A stretch of 64,000 nt of DNA from an uncultured Oscillospiraceae bacterium (lineage in GTDB: Bacteria; Bacillota; Clostridia; Oscillospirales; Oscillospiraceae), in assembly GCA_947627735.1 (NCBI GenBank), contig CANQXG010000012.1:1-64000 (forward strand), in the 5' to 3' direction. The notes under the pieces are model-generated. The model searched no databases. It was given only the letters and a program-made list of their open reading frames with translations, and was not told the DNA's origin. Shown piece after piece: positions 32,096-40,286 of the stretch. A program made the position numbers and the translations under genes. Position 1 is the stretch's first letter. Each line of letters opens with the position of its first letter.

Positions 32096-33106
32096 TCATA
32101 AGGTCATAGTGGCGTAGGCATTCAGACTGCTGTCGGCGGTGTGGCCGGCCAGGAACTCGTAATACGCCTGGGCGCCGATCATGGCGCCGTTGTCGCCGCA
32201 CAGCCGCAGCGGCGGCACGAACAGCGCCCTCCCCGCCTTTTCGCAGGCGGCCTCGAAGTCCGCCCGGATGCGGGAGTTGGCGGCCACGCCCCCGGCCACG
32301 GCCACGTTTTTATAGCCCAGCAGCTTCGCCGCGTCCATGGTGCGGCTCACCAGCATCTCGCTCACCACCCGGCACAGACTGGCGGCCAGGCCCGGCTTAT
32401 CCAGGGGCTGGCCCGTCTGCTGGGCGTGGTGGGCGATGTTCACCACCGCCGTCTTTAAGCCGGAAAAGCTCATGTCGAAGGGGTTGCCGTCGTTCACCGC
32501 CGGCCTGGGCAGGTCATAGGCCCGGTCGTCGCCCTGCCTGGACAGGTCGTCGATGGGCTTGCCCCCGGGGTAGCCCAGGCCCATCACCCGGGCGGACTTG
32601 TCGAAGCACTCCCCGGCGGCGTCGTCCCGGGTCTGGCCCAGCACGGACATGTCCGTATAGCCCCGCACGTCCACCAGCATGGTGTTGCCCCCGGAGATGG
32701 CCAGGCACACGAAGGGCGGCTCCAGGTCCGGGAAGGCCAGGTAATTGGCGGCGATGTGGCCCCGGATGTGGTGCACCGGGATCAGGGGCACGCCCAGGGC
32801 CAGGGCGGCGCTCTTGGCGAAGTTCACCCCCACCAGCACGGCCCCGATGAGTCCCGGGGCGTAGGTGCAGGCCACGGCGTCGATGTCCCGGCGGGTCACG
32901 CCGGCGGTTTTCAGCGCCCGGTCCGCCAGCAGGGAGATCACCTCCAGATGGCTGCGGGCGGCGATCTCCGGCACCACGCCGCCGTATATCTCGTGGAGCT
33001 TCACCTGGGAGAATATCTCGTCGGCCAGCACCTTCCGGCCATCCTCCACCACCGCCGCGGCGGTCTCGTCGCAGGAGGATTCAAAGGCTAATATGCGCAT
33101 GTTCAC
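32096..33106 (-). CDS. tsaD: tRNA N6-threonylcarbamoyltransferase TsaD
   Basis: The catalytic subunit for t6A, which moves threonylcarbamoyl from its AMP ester to A37. Seen in 336 residues: ILAFESSCDETAAAVVEDG, GGVVPEIAARSHLE, the metal-binding HHIRGH, the ISGGNTML phosphate loop, and AVAGGVAANSRIR. Length is normal. The start is GTG 33106, overlapping the rimI stop (GTGA), or ATG 33100; the same coupling style is used by the LTA-synthase pair. Confidence 0.97.
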   Translation of the reverse strand: MNMRILAFESSCDETAAAVVEDGRKVLADEIFSQVKLHEIYGGVVPEIAARSHLEVISLLADRALKTAGVTRRDIDAVACTYAPGLIGAVLVGVNFAKSAALALGVPLIPVHHIRGHIAANYLAFPDLEPPFVCLAISGGNTMLVDVRGYTDMSVLGQTRDDAAGECFDKSARVMGLGYPGGKPIDDLSRQGDDRAYDLPRPAVNDGNPFDMSFSGLKTAVVNIAHHAQQTGQPLDKPGLAASLCRVVSEMLVSRTMDAAKLLGYKNVAVAGGVAANSRIRADFEAACEKAGRALFVPPLRLCGDNGAMIGAQAYYEFLAGHTADSSLNAYATMTL

Positions 33107-33528
33107 AGCACCAGCGTCATCAAAATGGCGTCCTCTCTGGGTTTTTCATAGTAGTTCTTCCGGCGGCCCACCGGGGCGAAGCCGTGCTTTTCATACAGGG
33201 CGATGGCCGGTCCGTTCCCGGCGCGGACCTCCAGGGTGATGAAGCTGAGCGCCCGCTCCCGGGCCAGCTCCTCCACGCCGGCCAGCAGCCGGTCCGCAGC
33301 GCCCCGGCGGCGGTGCTCCGGCGATACGGCGATGTTGTCCAGACTGCCCTCGTCCAGCACCGACGACAGCACCGCGTAGCCCAGCAGCTGTCCGTCCTCC
33401 TCCGCCGCCAGCAGCCCGCCCATGCCCAGGGCAAAAAACCGCTCCGGCCAGGGGTCGGCGGGAAAGCATGCCCGCTCCAGCGCCGCGATGGCGGGCAGGT
33501 CCTCCACGGTCGCGTTCCGGACGGTCAT
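33103..33528 (-). CDS. rimI: Ribosomal-protein-alanine N-acetyltransferase RimI
   Basis: A 141-residue GNAT acetyltransferase. The acetyl-CoA loop is VSPEHRRRGAADRLL (usually RxxGxG/A; here RRRGAA). The start (VEDLPAIAALERACFPADPW) and the end (LEVRAGNGPAIALYEKHGFAPVGRRKNYY) fit RimI. RimI acetylates the N-terminus of ribosomal protein S18, and its gene is regularly placed among tsaB/E/D in Firmicutes, as here. It is probably the first gene of the operon. Confidence 0.94.
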   Translation of the reverse strand: MTVRNATVEDLPAIAALERACFPADPWPERFFALGMGGLLAAEEDGQLLGYAVLSSVLDEGSLDNIAVSPEHRRRGAADRLLAGVEELARERALSFITLEVRAGNGPAIALYEKHGFAPVGRRKNYYEKPREDAILMTLVL

Positions 33529-33529
33529 C

Positions 33530-34126
33530 TCAGCCCGCCTCTCCGCCGCCGGCGCGCCGGTTCAGCGCTTCGGCGAAGGCCGCGGCCCGGCGGGCCTTGT
33601 CCTCGTCCATGAAGGGCACACCGTAGCCCATGTGCCGCTCCGCCAGCATCCCGGCGTATTCCAGCTTGCTGTGGCGGCAGTAGCGCTTCAGCCCCTCCTG
33701 CCACAGGTCCGCGCCCTTCTCCGGCGGATAGCCGCAGGTGACGATGGTGGCCACGCTCTTGCCCGCCCAGAGGGAGGGGCCTTTCGTCTGGCCGTAATAT
33801 TTGTTCATGCCGTAGACCAGCCGGTCCAGCAGCGCCTTCATGGGGGCGGTGCAGTACCAGCTATATATGGGCGTGGCCAGCACCAGCAGCCGGGCGTCCA
33901 GCACCCGGGGGAAAAGGGTATGTACGTCGTCCTGAATGGGGCAGCCGAAGACCGTCCAGTCCCTCTGGCAGGTCCGGCAGGCCCGGCAGGGGGAGATGGA
34001 CATGTCGTACAGCCACGCCGTGTCGCACCGCCAGCCCCGGTCGGTCATGGCCGGCACGAAGGCGTCCAGCAGCGCGGCGGTGTTGCCGTTTTTCCGGGGG
34101 CTGCCCATGAGTATGAGCGCGTCCAT
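33530..34126 (-). CDS. Flavodoxin-fold NAD(P)H-dependent reductase
   Basis: A 198-residue FMN-binding protein of the NADPH-dependent FMN reductase / iron-sulfur flavoprotein group. MDALILMGSPRKNGNTAALLDAF is the FMN phosphate loop (GSPRxNGNT). CRACRTCQRDWTVFGCPIQDD gives four close cysteines, as in the iron-sulfur flavoproteins of anaerobes, and LVLATPIYSWYCTAPMKALLDR is the second FMN contact. It would pass electrons to oxygen, quinones or an unknown acceptor. It lies one base from rimI and 28 from polA, all in the same direction, though the link is likely only shared transcription. Confidence 0.9.
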   Translation of the reverse strand: MDALILMGSPRKNGNTAALLDAFVPAMTDRGWRCDTAWLYDMSISPCRACRTCQRDWTVFGCPIQDDVHTLFPRVLDARLLVLATPIYSWYCTAPMKALLDRLVYGMNKYYGQTKGPSLWAGKSVATIVTCGYPPEKGADLWQEGLKRYCRHSKLEYAGMLAERHMGYGVPFMDEDKARRAAAFAEALNRRAGGGEAG

Positions 34127-34153
34127 GGCTCTCCTCCTTATGGTATCGGGCGG

Positions 34154-36715
34154 TCAGTGGGCGTCTGCCCAGCTGCGGCCCAGGCCGGCGTCGGCGATGA
34201 GGGGCACCGGGTAGTCCGCCACGTGCTCCATCTCCTCCTTCAATATGGCCGCCGCCCGCTCGCCCAGGGCCTCCGGGCACTCCACGATCAGCTCGTCGTG
34301 GACCTGCAGCAGCAGCCGGGCCTGGGGCATCTCCCGGGCCAGCCGGGCATGGACCCGGATCATGGCCAGCTTGATGATGTCCGCGGCGGTGCCCTGGATG
34401 GGCATGTTCCGGGCCACCCGCTCGCCGAAGGAGCGCAGGTTGAAGTTGGAGCTGTGCAGCTCCGGCAGCGTCCGCCGCCGGCCGAACAGGGTGGTCACGT
34501 AGCCCCGCTCCTTGGCCTGGGCGATGGTGCTGTCCATGTACTCCCGCACGCCGTGGTACTTGGCCAGGTATGTGTCGATATAGAGCTTGGCCTCCCCCTG
34601 GCTGACGCCGATGTCCTGGGCCAGGGAGAAGGCGGAGATGCCGTACACGATGCCGAAGTTCACCGCCTTGGCCCGGCTGCGCAGCTCATGGGTCACCTGG
34701 CCCAGGGGCAGGCCGAACACCTGGCTGGCGGTGACGGCGTGGAAGTCCTCCCCGGACAGGAAGGCCTCCTTCATGGCCTCGTCGCCGGAGATGCGGGCCA
34801 GCAGCCGCAGCTCGATCTGGCTGTAATCCGCGTCCACCAGCACGTTCCCCGGCCCGGCCACGAACATGCGCCGGATGCCGGCGCCCAGCCGGCGCCGGAC
34901 GGGGATGTTCTGCAGATTGGGGTCCCGGGAGGACAGCCGCCCCGTGTCGGTGGCGGTCATCTGGAAGGTGGTGTGGATGCGCCCGTCGGGGCCGATGGCC
35001 TTCTGCAGGCCGTCGGTATAGGTGCTCTTCAGCTTGGTCAGCTCCCGGTATTCCAGCACCTGGCCCACGATGGGGTGCTTGTCCCGCAGCCGCTCCAGCG
35101 TCTCGGCGTTGGTGCTCCAGCCCCGCTGGTTCTTCCGGCCTGTGGGCAGCTGGAGCCGCTCGAAGAGCACCTCGCCCAGCTGCTTGGGGGAGTTGATGTT
35201 GAACTGGCCGCCCGCCTGGGCCCATATGTCCTCCTGCAGGGCGGCGATGCCGGCGCTCAGCTCCTGGCCGAAGTCATATAGGGCCTTCCGGTCCACCAGA
35301 AAGCCTGCCCGCTCCATGTCCGCCAGCACGGCGCACAGGGGCAGCTCGATGTCGTAATATAACCCGTGCATGCCCAGCTCGTCCAGCTTCCCGGGCAGCA
35401 CCTGGTACAGGTCCCATACCGCCTCCGCGCCGTCCAGCTCCCGGTCCAGATACTGCCCGCTCAGCCGGGGCAGACTGTAGTCGGAGGCGATGGCGTCCAG
35501 CAGATAGCCCGCCAGGGCCGTGTCGAACACGAACCCCTCTGTGCTCAGCCCCTCGGCCAGCAGCAGGCCCATCAGGTCCTTTATGTTGTGGCCCAGCTTT
35601 TTCACATCGGGGGAGAACACCGCCCGCAGCAGCCGGTCGTAGGCCTCGCCCCCCTGGGACCAGGTCAGCTCATATACGGCTTTGCCGTCGCACACCGCCA
35701 GTCCGTCCAGCCCGCCGTCCGCGGGCAGCACGGCCACATATCCCGCCGCCCGCACCGCGGCCAGGGCCGCCTCCGCGTCCCCGGCGATGTGGGGCAGGGC
35801 CGGATCAGCCGCCGCCTTGGCGTCCTCGTCCGGGACCAGGTGCCAGCGCTCGATGAACCGGCCAAAGCCCAGCCGGCGGCAGATGTCGTACAGCGCGCCC
35901 GTGGGGCGCAGGGACCACACCGCGTCCGCCGGGGCGAAATCGATGGGCGCGTCCCGCCGGATGGTGGCCAGGGTATAGCTGAGCCGGGCGCTGTCCTGGC
36001 CGGCGGCCAGCTTGGCCCGCTGGCCGGCCTTGACGAAGCCGTCGTCCAGATTGGCGTACACCCCGTCCAGGGTGGTGAACCGGTGCAGCAGCTCCAGGGC
36101 GGACTTCTCCCCGATGCCGGGCACGCCGGGGATGTTGTCGGAGCTGTCCCCCATGAGGGCCTTCAGATCCACCATGCCCATCGGCTCCAGACCGTACTCC
36201 GCCCGGAACCGGTCCGGGTCATATTCCACCGTTTCGGTCTGGCCCATGCGGGTCTTGATGTGGATGACGTGAGTGGTGTCGGTGATGAGCTGGAAGGCGT
36301 CCTTGTCCCCGGTGACCAGCCGGCAGTCCCAGCCGTCGGCCTCGCACCGGGCGGCGATGGTGCCCAGCAGATCGTCCGCCTCCCAGCCGGCCAGCTCGTA
36401 GCGGCGGATGCCCATGGCGTCCAGCAGCTCCTTCAGCAGGGGGATCTGGCCACGCAGCTCCTCGGGCATGGGCTTGCGGGTGGCCTTGTAGGCGTCGCTC
36501 ATCTGGTGGCGGAAGGTGGGCGCGTGCACGTCGAAGGTCACCGCCACCGCCTCCGGCTGCTCCAGGTCCAGCAGCCGCTGCAGGATGGCGATGAAGCCGT
36601 AAACGCCGTTGGTGGGCGTGCCGTCCGGGGCGTTCAGCATCCGGATGCCGAAGAAGGCCCGGTTGACGATGGAGTTGCCGTCCAGCACCATGATCTTTTT
36701 TGCCTGCTCGCTCAT
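34154..36715 (-). CDS. polA: DNA polymerase I
   Basis: Repair and Okazaki-fragment polymerase of 853 residues. The 5'-3' exonuclease spans about 1-290 (LDGNSIVNRAFFGIR, GWEADDLLGTIA, GDSSDNIPGVPGIGEKSA). The 3'-5' exonuclease-like region (about 300-470) lacks the DxE acids: it reads VAVLPADGGLDGLAV, so proofreading is probably lost, as in Bacillus Pol I. The polymerase domain has motif A DYSQIELRLLARIS, motif B RSRAKAVNFGIVYG and motif C VHDEL. Length and ends are normal. Confidence 0.98.
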   Translation of the reverse strand: MSEQAKKIMVLDGNSIVNRAFFGIRMLNAPDGTPTNGVYGFIAILQRLLDLEQPEAVAVTFDVHAPTFRHQMSDAYKATRKPMPEELRGQIPLLKELLDAMGIRRYELAGWEADDLLGTIAARCEADGWDCRLVTGDKDAFQLITDTTHVIHIKTRMGQTETVEYDPDRFRAEYGLEPMGMVDLKALMGDSSDNIPGVPGIGEKSALELLHRFTTLDGVYANLDDGFVKAGQRAKLAAGQDSARLSYTLATIRRDAPIDFAPADAVWSLRPTGALYDICRRLGFGRFIERWHLVPDEDAKAAADPALPHIAGDAEAALAAVRAAGYVAVLPADGGLDGLAVCDGKAVYELTWSQGGEAYDRLLRAVFSPDVKKLGHNIKDLMGLLLAEGLSTEGFVFDTALAGYLLDAIASDYSLPRLSGQYLDRELDGAEAVWDLYQVLPGKLDELGMHGLYYDIELPLCAVLADMERAGFLVDRKALYDFGQELSAGIAALQEDIWAQAGGQFNINSPKQLGEVLFERLQLPTGRKNQRGWSTNAETLERLRDKHPIVGQVLEYRELTKLKSTYTDGLQKAIGPDGRIHTTFQMTATDTGRLSSRDPNLQNIPVRRRLGAGIRRMFVAGPGNVLVDADYSQIELRLLARISGDEAMKEAFLSGEDFHAVTASQVFGLPLGQVTHELRSRAKAVNFGIVYGISAFSLAQDIGVSQGEAKLYIDTYLAKYHGVREYMDSTIAQAKERGYVTTLFGRRRTLPELHSSNFNLRSFGERVARNMPIQGTAADIIKLAMIRVHARLAREMPQARLLLQVHDELIVECPEALGERAAAILKEEMEHVADYPVPLIADAGLGRSWADAH

Positions 36716-36812
36716 GTTCCGTCCCCTTGCCGTTGATAATGAAATGATAGCATGTTTTTGCGAAAAAATAAACAGGAAAATGGCCCGCGCCGGACTGTCC
36801 TACAGAGCGAAA

Positions 36813-36843
36813 ACGGCGCATCACCATATCGGTGATGCGCCGT
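36813..36843 (-). terminator. Hairpin after the GH25 gene
   Basis: ACGGCGCATCACC (36813-36825) pairs with GGTGATGCGCCGT (36831-36843). On the minus strand TTTTCG follows, consistent with a terminator between GH25 and polA. Confidence 0.75.
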
Positions 36844-36874
36844 GTGTCCCATAGGAAGCGGAGCGGGCCGTCCC

Positions 36875-37783
36875 TCAGCCCACAGGCTCCGGGGAGGCGG
36901 TGATGAGGGGCGGGACGTAATTGGGGTCTTTCAGGTACATGGCGTCCAGGTCCACGTTCACGCCGATGCCCGGGACGCTGGCGGTGTAGGAGTACTGCCA
37001 ATAGTCGTGGTCGTAGTAGAAGATGGGCTTGGTGCCCGGGTCGCCCATCCACAGGGTGAAATCCTTCAGCCGGTCCAGCTCATAGCGGAAATAGGCCTGG
37101 TACAGGAAGGTGTACACCCCCGGCTCATAGCCCGCCGCCTGGATCAGCCTGCAGAACTCCACCGCGCAGTCGGTGATGGTGCTGCCCGGGGTGTTGTCCG
37201 TGCGGGCGGCGTCCACCTCGATGTTCTCCCAGTCGAAGAACACCGGCAGCTGCACGTCGTAATCCTTTATCAGGTCCAGGGTGAACAGGGCCTCCTCGGC
37301 GGCCTCCACGATGTCCAAAGCCTGGGAGAAGAAGTACACCCCCACCCGCAGCCCGGCGTCCAGGGCGCCCTGGATGTTGTCCCGGAAGCGGTTGTCCTCG
37401 TGGAGCACGCCCTCGCCGTAGGAGCGGTAGCCGCAGCGGATGATGGCGAACTCGATGCCGTAATCGGCCACCTGCTGCCAGTCGATCTGCTCCTGGTGGT
37501 CGGACACGTCGATGCCCTGGATCATGGTCAGGTCGCTCTTGGCGTAATAGGGGATCTGGTCCACCACGTTGAAGTCCGTGGCGGTGCGGCCGAAGGGGGT
37601 CAGCGCGTCCGCCCGGGGCACCCACATGGTCCCGCCGGAGGGGTCCAGCACCTCCACCTCCCCGGCGTGGGGGTCCACGGTGGGCGGCGGCGAGGGGGTG
37701 GGTTCCGGCTCCCGGTGGCAGCCGGTGGTCAGCGCCGCCAGCAGCAGCGCCAGGGCGAAAAGGATAGAAAGAAGTCGTTTCAT
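36875..37783 (-). CDS. Lipoprotein with a GH25 lysozyme domain
   Basis: A 302-residue surface enzyme. Signal peptide MKRLLSILFALALLLAAL, lipobox LTTGC (Cys22), then a Pro-rich tether (PTPSPPPTVDP). Residues about 80-295 are glycoside hydrolase family 25: IQGIDVSDHQEQIDW with the first catalytic Asp, IRCGYRSYGEG, GVYFFSQAL, and FFDWEN with the second acid pair. It cleaves peptidoglycan (N-acetylmuramidase) and is held to the outer membrane leaf by lipid. ATG 37783 is chosen over an ATG 21 bases before, as it gives the proper signal peptide. Cell-wall turnover or growth is the likely role. Confidence 0.93.
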   Translation of the reverse strand: MKRLLSILFALALLLAALTTGCHREPEPTPSPPPTVDPHAGEVEVLDPSGGTMWVPRADALTPFGRTATDFNVVDQIPYYAKSDLTMIQGIDVSDHQEQIDWQQVADYGIEFAIIRCGYRSYGEGVLHEDNRFRDNIQGALDAGLRVGVYFFSQALDIVEAAEEALFTLDLIKDYDVQLPVFFDWENIEVDAARTDNTPGSTITDCAVEFCRLIQAAGYEPGVYTFLYQAYFRYELDRLKDFTLWMGDPGTKPIFYYDHDYWQYSYTASVPGIGVNVDLDAMYLKDPNYVPPLITASPEPVG

Positions 37784-37857
37784 AGCGATATTAGGATACC
37801 ACATCCCCGCGCGTTTTGCAAATCCGGGGGCGGCGGGGGGATTTTTTCGTCCTGAGA

Positions 37858-37886
37858 TTTACAAAAGGAAATATTTATTGTATAAT
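37858..37886 (+). promoter_or_regulatory. prfB promoter
   Basis: TTTACA (37858-37863), 17 bases, TATAAT (37881-37886), 33 bases before prfB. Confidence 0.88.
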
Positions 37887-37919
37887 TTTTAGGCGATTTT
37901 TTGAGAGGACTGGATTTCA

Positions 37920-39029
37920 ATGGCAAAGCTGGAATTTGACGAGTACAAGGCAAAGCTGAACGCCTGCAGGCCGGAGCTGGACCACCTGGCCGAGGCCATG
38001 CACCTGGCCGACGCCCGGATGGAGATCGAAAAGCTCCACGCCGAGGCGGAGGAGCCGGGCTATTGGTCCGACCTGGAGCGGAGCCAGAAGGCCCAGCAGC
38101 GGCTCAAGACCCTCCAGAGCAAGTGCGACCGCCACGCCCGGCTGTCCGCCGCCTGGGACGACATGATGACCATGTGCGAGATGGCCCAGGAGGAGGATGA
38201 CGACAGCTTCCTGCCGGAGCTGGCGGAGAGCTATGAAAAATTTGCCGCGGAGCTGGAGCAGACCCGCCTGTCCACCCTGCTCACCGGGGAGTATGACGCC
38301 AACAACGCCATCGTCACCTTCCATGCCGGCGCCGGCGGCACCGAGGCCCAGGACTGGGCGCAGATGCTCTACCGGATGTATACTATGTGGACCGACCGCC
38401 ACGGGTTCAAGTACACCCTCCTGGACTGGCAGGACGCCGACCCGGCGGGCATCAAGTCCGCCACCATCAAGATCGAGGGCGAGAACGCCTACGGATACCT
38501 CAAGAGCGAGCACGGCGTGCACCGGCTGGTGCGCATCAGCCCCTTCGACGCCTCAGGCCGCCGCCAGACCAGCTTCGCCGCCGTGGAGGTCATGCCGGAG
38601 ATCGGCGACGCCGGGGAGATCGAGCTGCGGGACGAGGACATCAAGATGGATGTGTACCGCTCCTCCGGCGCCGGCGGACAGAAGGTCAACAAGACCAGCT
38701 CCGCCGTCCGCCTGACCCATATCCCCACGGGCATCGTGGTGTCCAGCCAGGTGGAGCGCAGCCACTTCCAGAATCTGGAGAATTGCAAGGAGATGCTCCG
38801 GGCCAAGCTGGCGGAGATCAAGGAGCGGGAGCACCTGGAGAAGATCGAGGACATCAAGGGCGTGCAGATGAAGATCGAGTGGGGCAGCCAGATACGATCC
38901 TATGTGTTCATGCCCTACACCCTGGCCAAGGACACCCGCACCGGCTTTGAGAACAGCAACATCCAGGCGGTGATGGACGGGGACATCGACGGGTTCATCA
39001 ACGCGTTCCTGGCCATGAAGGCGGGCTGA
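37920..39029 (+). CDS. prfB: Peptide chain release factor 2, without programmed frameshift
   Basis: It ends translation at UGA and UAA. In 369 residues: the coiled N-terminal domain (1-110), the RF2 recognition tripeptide SPF (RISPFDASGRRQTSF), and the catalytic GGQ (SSGAGGQKVNKTSSAVRL). In most bacteria prfB has an in-frame UGA near codon 25 that needs a +1 shift for autoregulation. Here the frame is open from ATG 37920 and the N-terminal residues run straight on (DHLAEAMHLADARMEIEKLH), so this control is absent. The gene has its own promoter, and the tRNA-Leu promoter starts immediately after it. Confidence 0.97.
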   Translation: MAKLEFDEYKAKLNACRPELDHLAEAMHLADARMEIEKLHAEAEEPGYWSDLERSQKAQQRLKTLQSKCDRHARLSAAWDDMMTMCEMAQEEDDDSFLPELAESYEKFAAELEQTRLSTLLTGEYDANNAIVTFHAGAGGTEAQDWAQMLYRMYTMWTDRHGFKYTLLDWQDADPAGIKSATIKIEGENAYGYLKSEHGVHRLVRISPFDASGRRQTSFAAVEVMPEIGDAGEIELRDEDIKMDVYRSSGAGGQKVNKTSSAVRLTHIPTGIVVSSQVERSHFQNLENCKEMLRAKLAEIKEREHLEKIEDIKGVQMKIEWGSQIRSYVFMPYTLAKDTRTGFENSNIQAVMDGDIDGFINAFLAMKAG

Positions 39030-39034
39030 AAGGC

Positions 39035-39063
39035 TTGATTTTCCCCCTGCCTGCCTGTATAAT
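39035..39063 (+). promoter_or_regulatory. Promoter upstream of the repeats and tRNA-Leu
   Basis: TTGATT (39035-39040), 17 bases, TATAAT (39058-39063). The -10 is the first part of repeat unit 1, so a transcript would carry both repeat units and then tRNA-Leu. Confidence 0.75.
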
Positions 39064-39219
39064 AGCGGCAAAGCCGCTATTATACCAAAATGATACCGGT
39101 TGCGCTCCCGGCTAGCGCCGGAACCGCGCGACATGGTATAACAGCGGCAAAGCCGCTATTATACCAAAATGATACCGGTCGCGCTCCCGGCTGACGCCGG
39201 AACCGCGCGACATGGTATG
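39058..39219 (+). repeat. Two tandem copies of the 79-bp two-hairpin repeat
   Basis: Unit 1: hairpin A (TATAATAGCGGC-AAA-GCCGCTATTATA, 39058-39084) and hairpin B (39099-39132). Unit 2: hairpin A (TGGTATAACAGCGGC with GCCGCTATTATACCA, 39134-39166) and hairpin B (39178-39211). Hairpin B has outer stem GTYGCGC/GCGCGAC, unpaired TC and AACC, and inner stem CCGGC/GCCGG. The period is 79 bp. The copy at 11254-11334 has the same fold with compensating stem changes. Confidence 0.85.
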
Positions 39220-39232
39220 ATAGGTGGGCCAT

Positions 39233-39319
39233 GCCGGTGTGATGGAATTGGCAGACGTACCGGACTCAAAATCCGGCGGTGGCGACACCGTGCGGGTTCG
39301 ACCCCCGCCACCGGCACCA
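39233..39319 (+). tRNA. tRNA-Leu (anticodon CAA)
   Basis: An 87-base tRNA with encoded CCA. Acceptor GCCGGTG pairs with CACCGGC. The anticodon arm CCGGA-CTCAAAA-TCCGG gives CAA, reading TTG codons. The long variable arm (CGGTGGCGACACCG) is that of a class II tRNA, and the discriminator is A, both as expected for leucine. The 3' end borders the mobile island. Confidence 0.97.
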
Positions 39320-39327
39320 AACCAACA

Positions 39328-39390
39328 TAATCCGAACCCAAGACCTCTGGGACCGTATCCCGTAGGCGATGGGTTCGGATTTGTGTTTTG
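39328..39390 (+). terminator. Long hairpin after tRNA-Leu
   Basis: AATCCGAACCCA (39329-39340) pairs with TGGGTTCGGATT (39370-39381) around a loop with its own small stem, followed by TGTGTTTTGG. It probably stops the tRNA transcript. Confidence 0.6.
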
Positions 39391-39573
39391 GTTTGAACCG
39401 TATGAGGCCACACACTTCAGGAACGGGGTGCGAAAGAGGCCGGAATCGAAGCCACGGGGACCGAAGAAGAAAGAAATATAGGTTGAGCACTGATATTGCA
39501 TTTTTCTGGTGATGTGTTATACTCAGCATAGTAATTACAATGTGATTTACTCAATAATAGGGAGGATTGTTAG

Positions 39574-40275
39574 ATGGGTGCTTCTTCATTGGATTTAGCG
39601 AAAAGAGGAATAAAAGATTTTTTGCAGACTTTTGGTGGTGAGCCTTTTGACAAATGTGATGTACTTTTTCAAATGATATCTGCAGTCGATCCTGACCAGC
39701 AAAGCGAATTGTTTCAGTATCTTTGTGAGATTTATGGAACGATCAAACCTTTGGAGAAAGAGACTGTCCCAATTTCTGTATATAGTGCTCAGAAGGACCG
39801 GCTTGAGGAGCAATATGGAGATATTGTTAATAGTATTATTAAGACATATAGCCAACAGAACAACGATGAACAAGTATTCTATCAGACAGTATGGACACTC
39901 ATAAGTGAGTCTATCCTATTTGATACTAATGCCAAGAGAATATTTGCATTGTATTATATACTGATTGATAAAAGAATACCGTATTTTAAAATAGATGAAT
40001 CTACTTTATATTCTATGTCTAATGATAGGTTTTCCGAACTTCTTCATCGGTCAGCACGAGAAGGCCAACGAATTCGCTATATCCTTAAATCAGATTTTTC
40101 ACAAAAAACGCAGAAAGCTTCTGTTTTGTTGAACGAGCTTGGAATATCGTTGCCGGCATCTGATGACCAAGAGGAAATTAATTCATACGAAATTCGGTTG
40201 ATGCAGATGGTATATATTTTGCGCGAGATGGAGTCGGACAGATTGACATCGCTGTTGACTAGACTAGGGCATTAA
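39574..40275 (+). CDS. Unknown protein paired with the nucleoside-phosphorylase-fold gene
   Basis: A 233-residue, mostly helical, cytoplasmic protein in low-GC DNA (AT-rich third positions), unlike the core genes. GGGAGGATTG precedes ATG 39574. It has no membrane segment or known motif; features such as LAKRGIKDFLQTFGGEPFDKCDVLFQMISAV at the start look like a small helical adaptor or effector-associated domain, with a longer helical part (DRLEEQYGDIVNSIIKTYSQ) after it. It is 11 bases before the phosphorylase-fold gene, so both are made together. A role as sensor or inhibitor of that enzyme is the natural guess, without direct evidence. Confidence 0.7.
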   Translation: MGASSLDLAKRGIKDFLQTFGGEPFDKCDVLFQMISAVDPDQQSELFQYLCEIYGTIKPLEKETVPISVYSAQKDRLEEQYGDIVNSIIKTYSQQNNDEQVFYQTVWTLISESILFDTNAKRIFALYYILIDKRIPYFKIDESTLYSMSNDRFSELLHRSAREGQRIRYILKSDFSQKTQKASVLLNELGISLPASDDQEEINSYEIRLMQMVYILREMESDRLTSLLTRLGH

Positions 40276-40286
40276 GGAGAGCGGCA

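Noticed and set aside
39233-39319. A tRNA damaged by island insertion
   Set aside because: All arms pair and CCA is encoded; the gene is intact.
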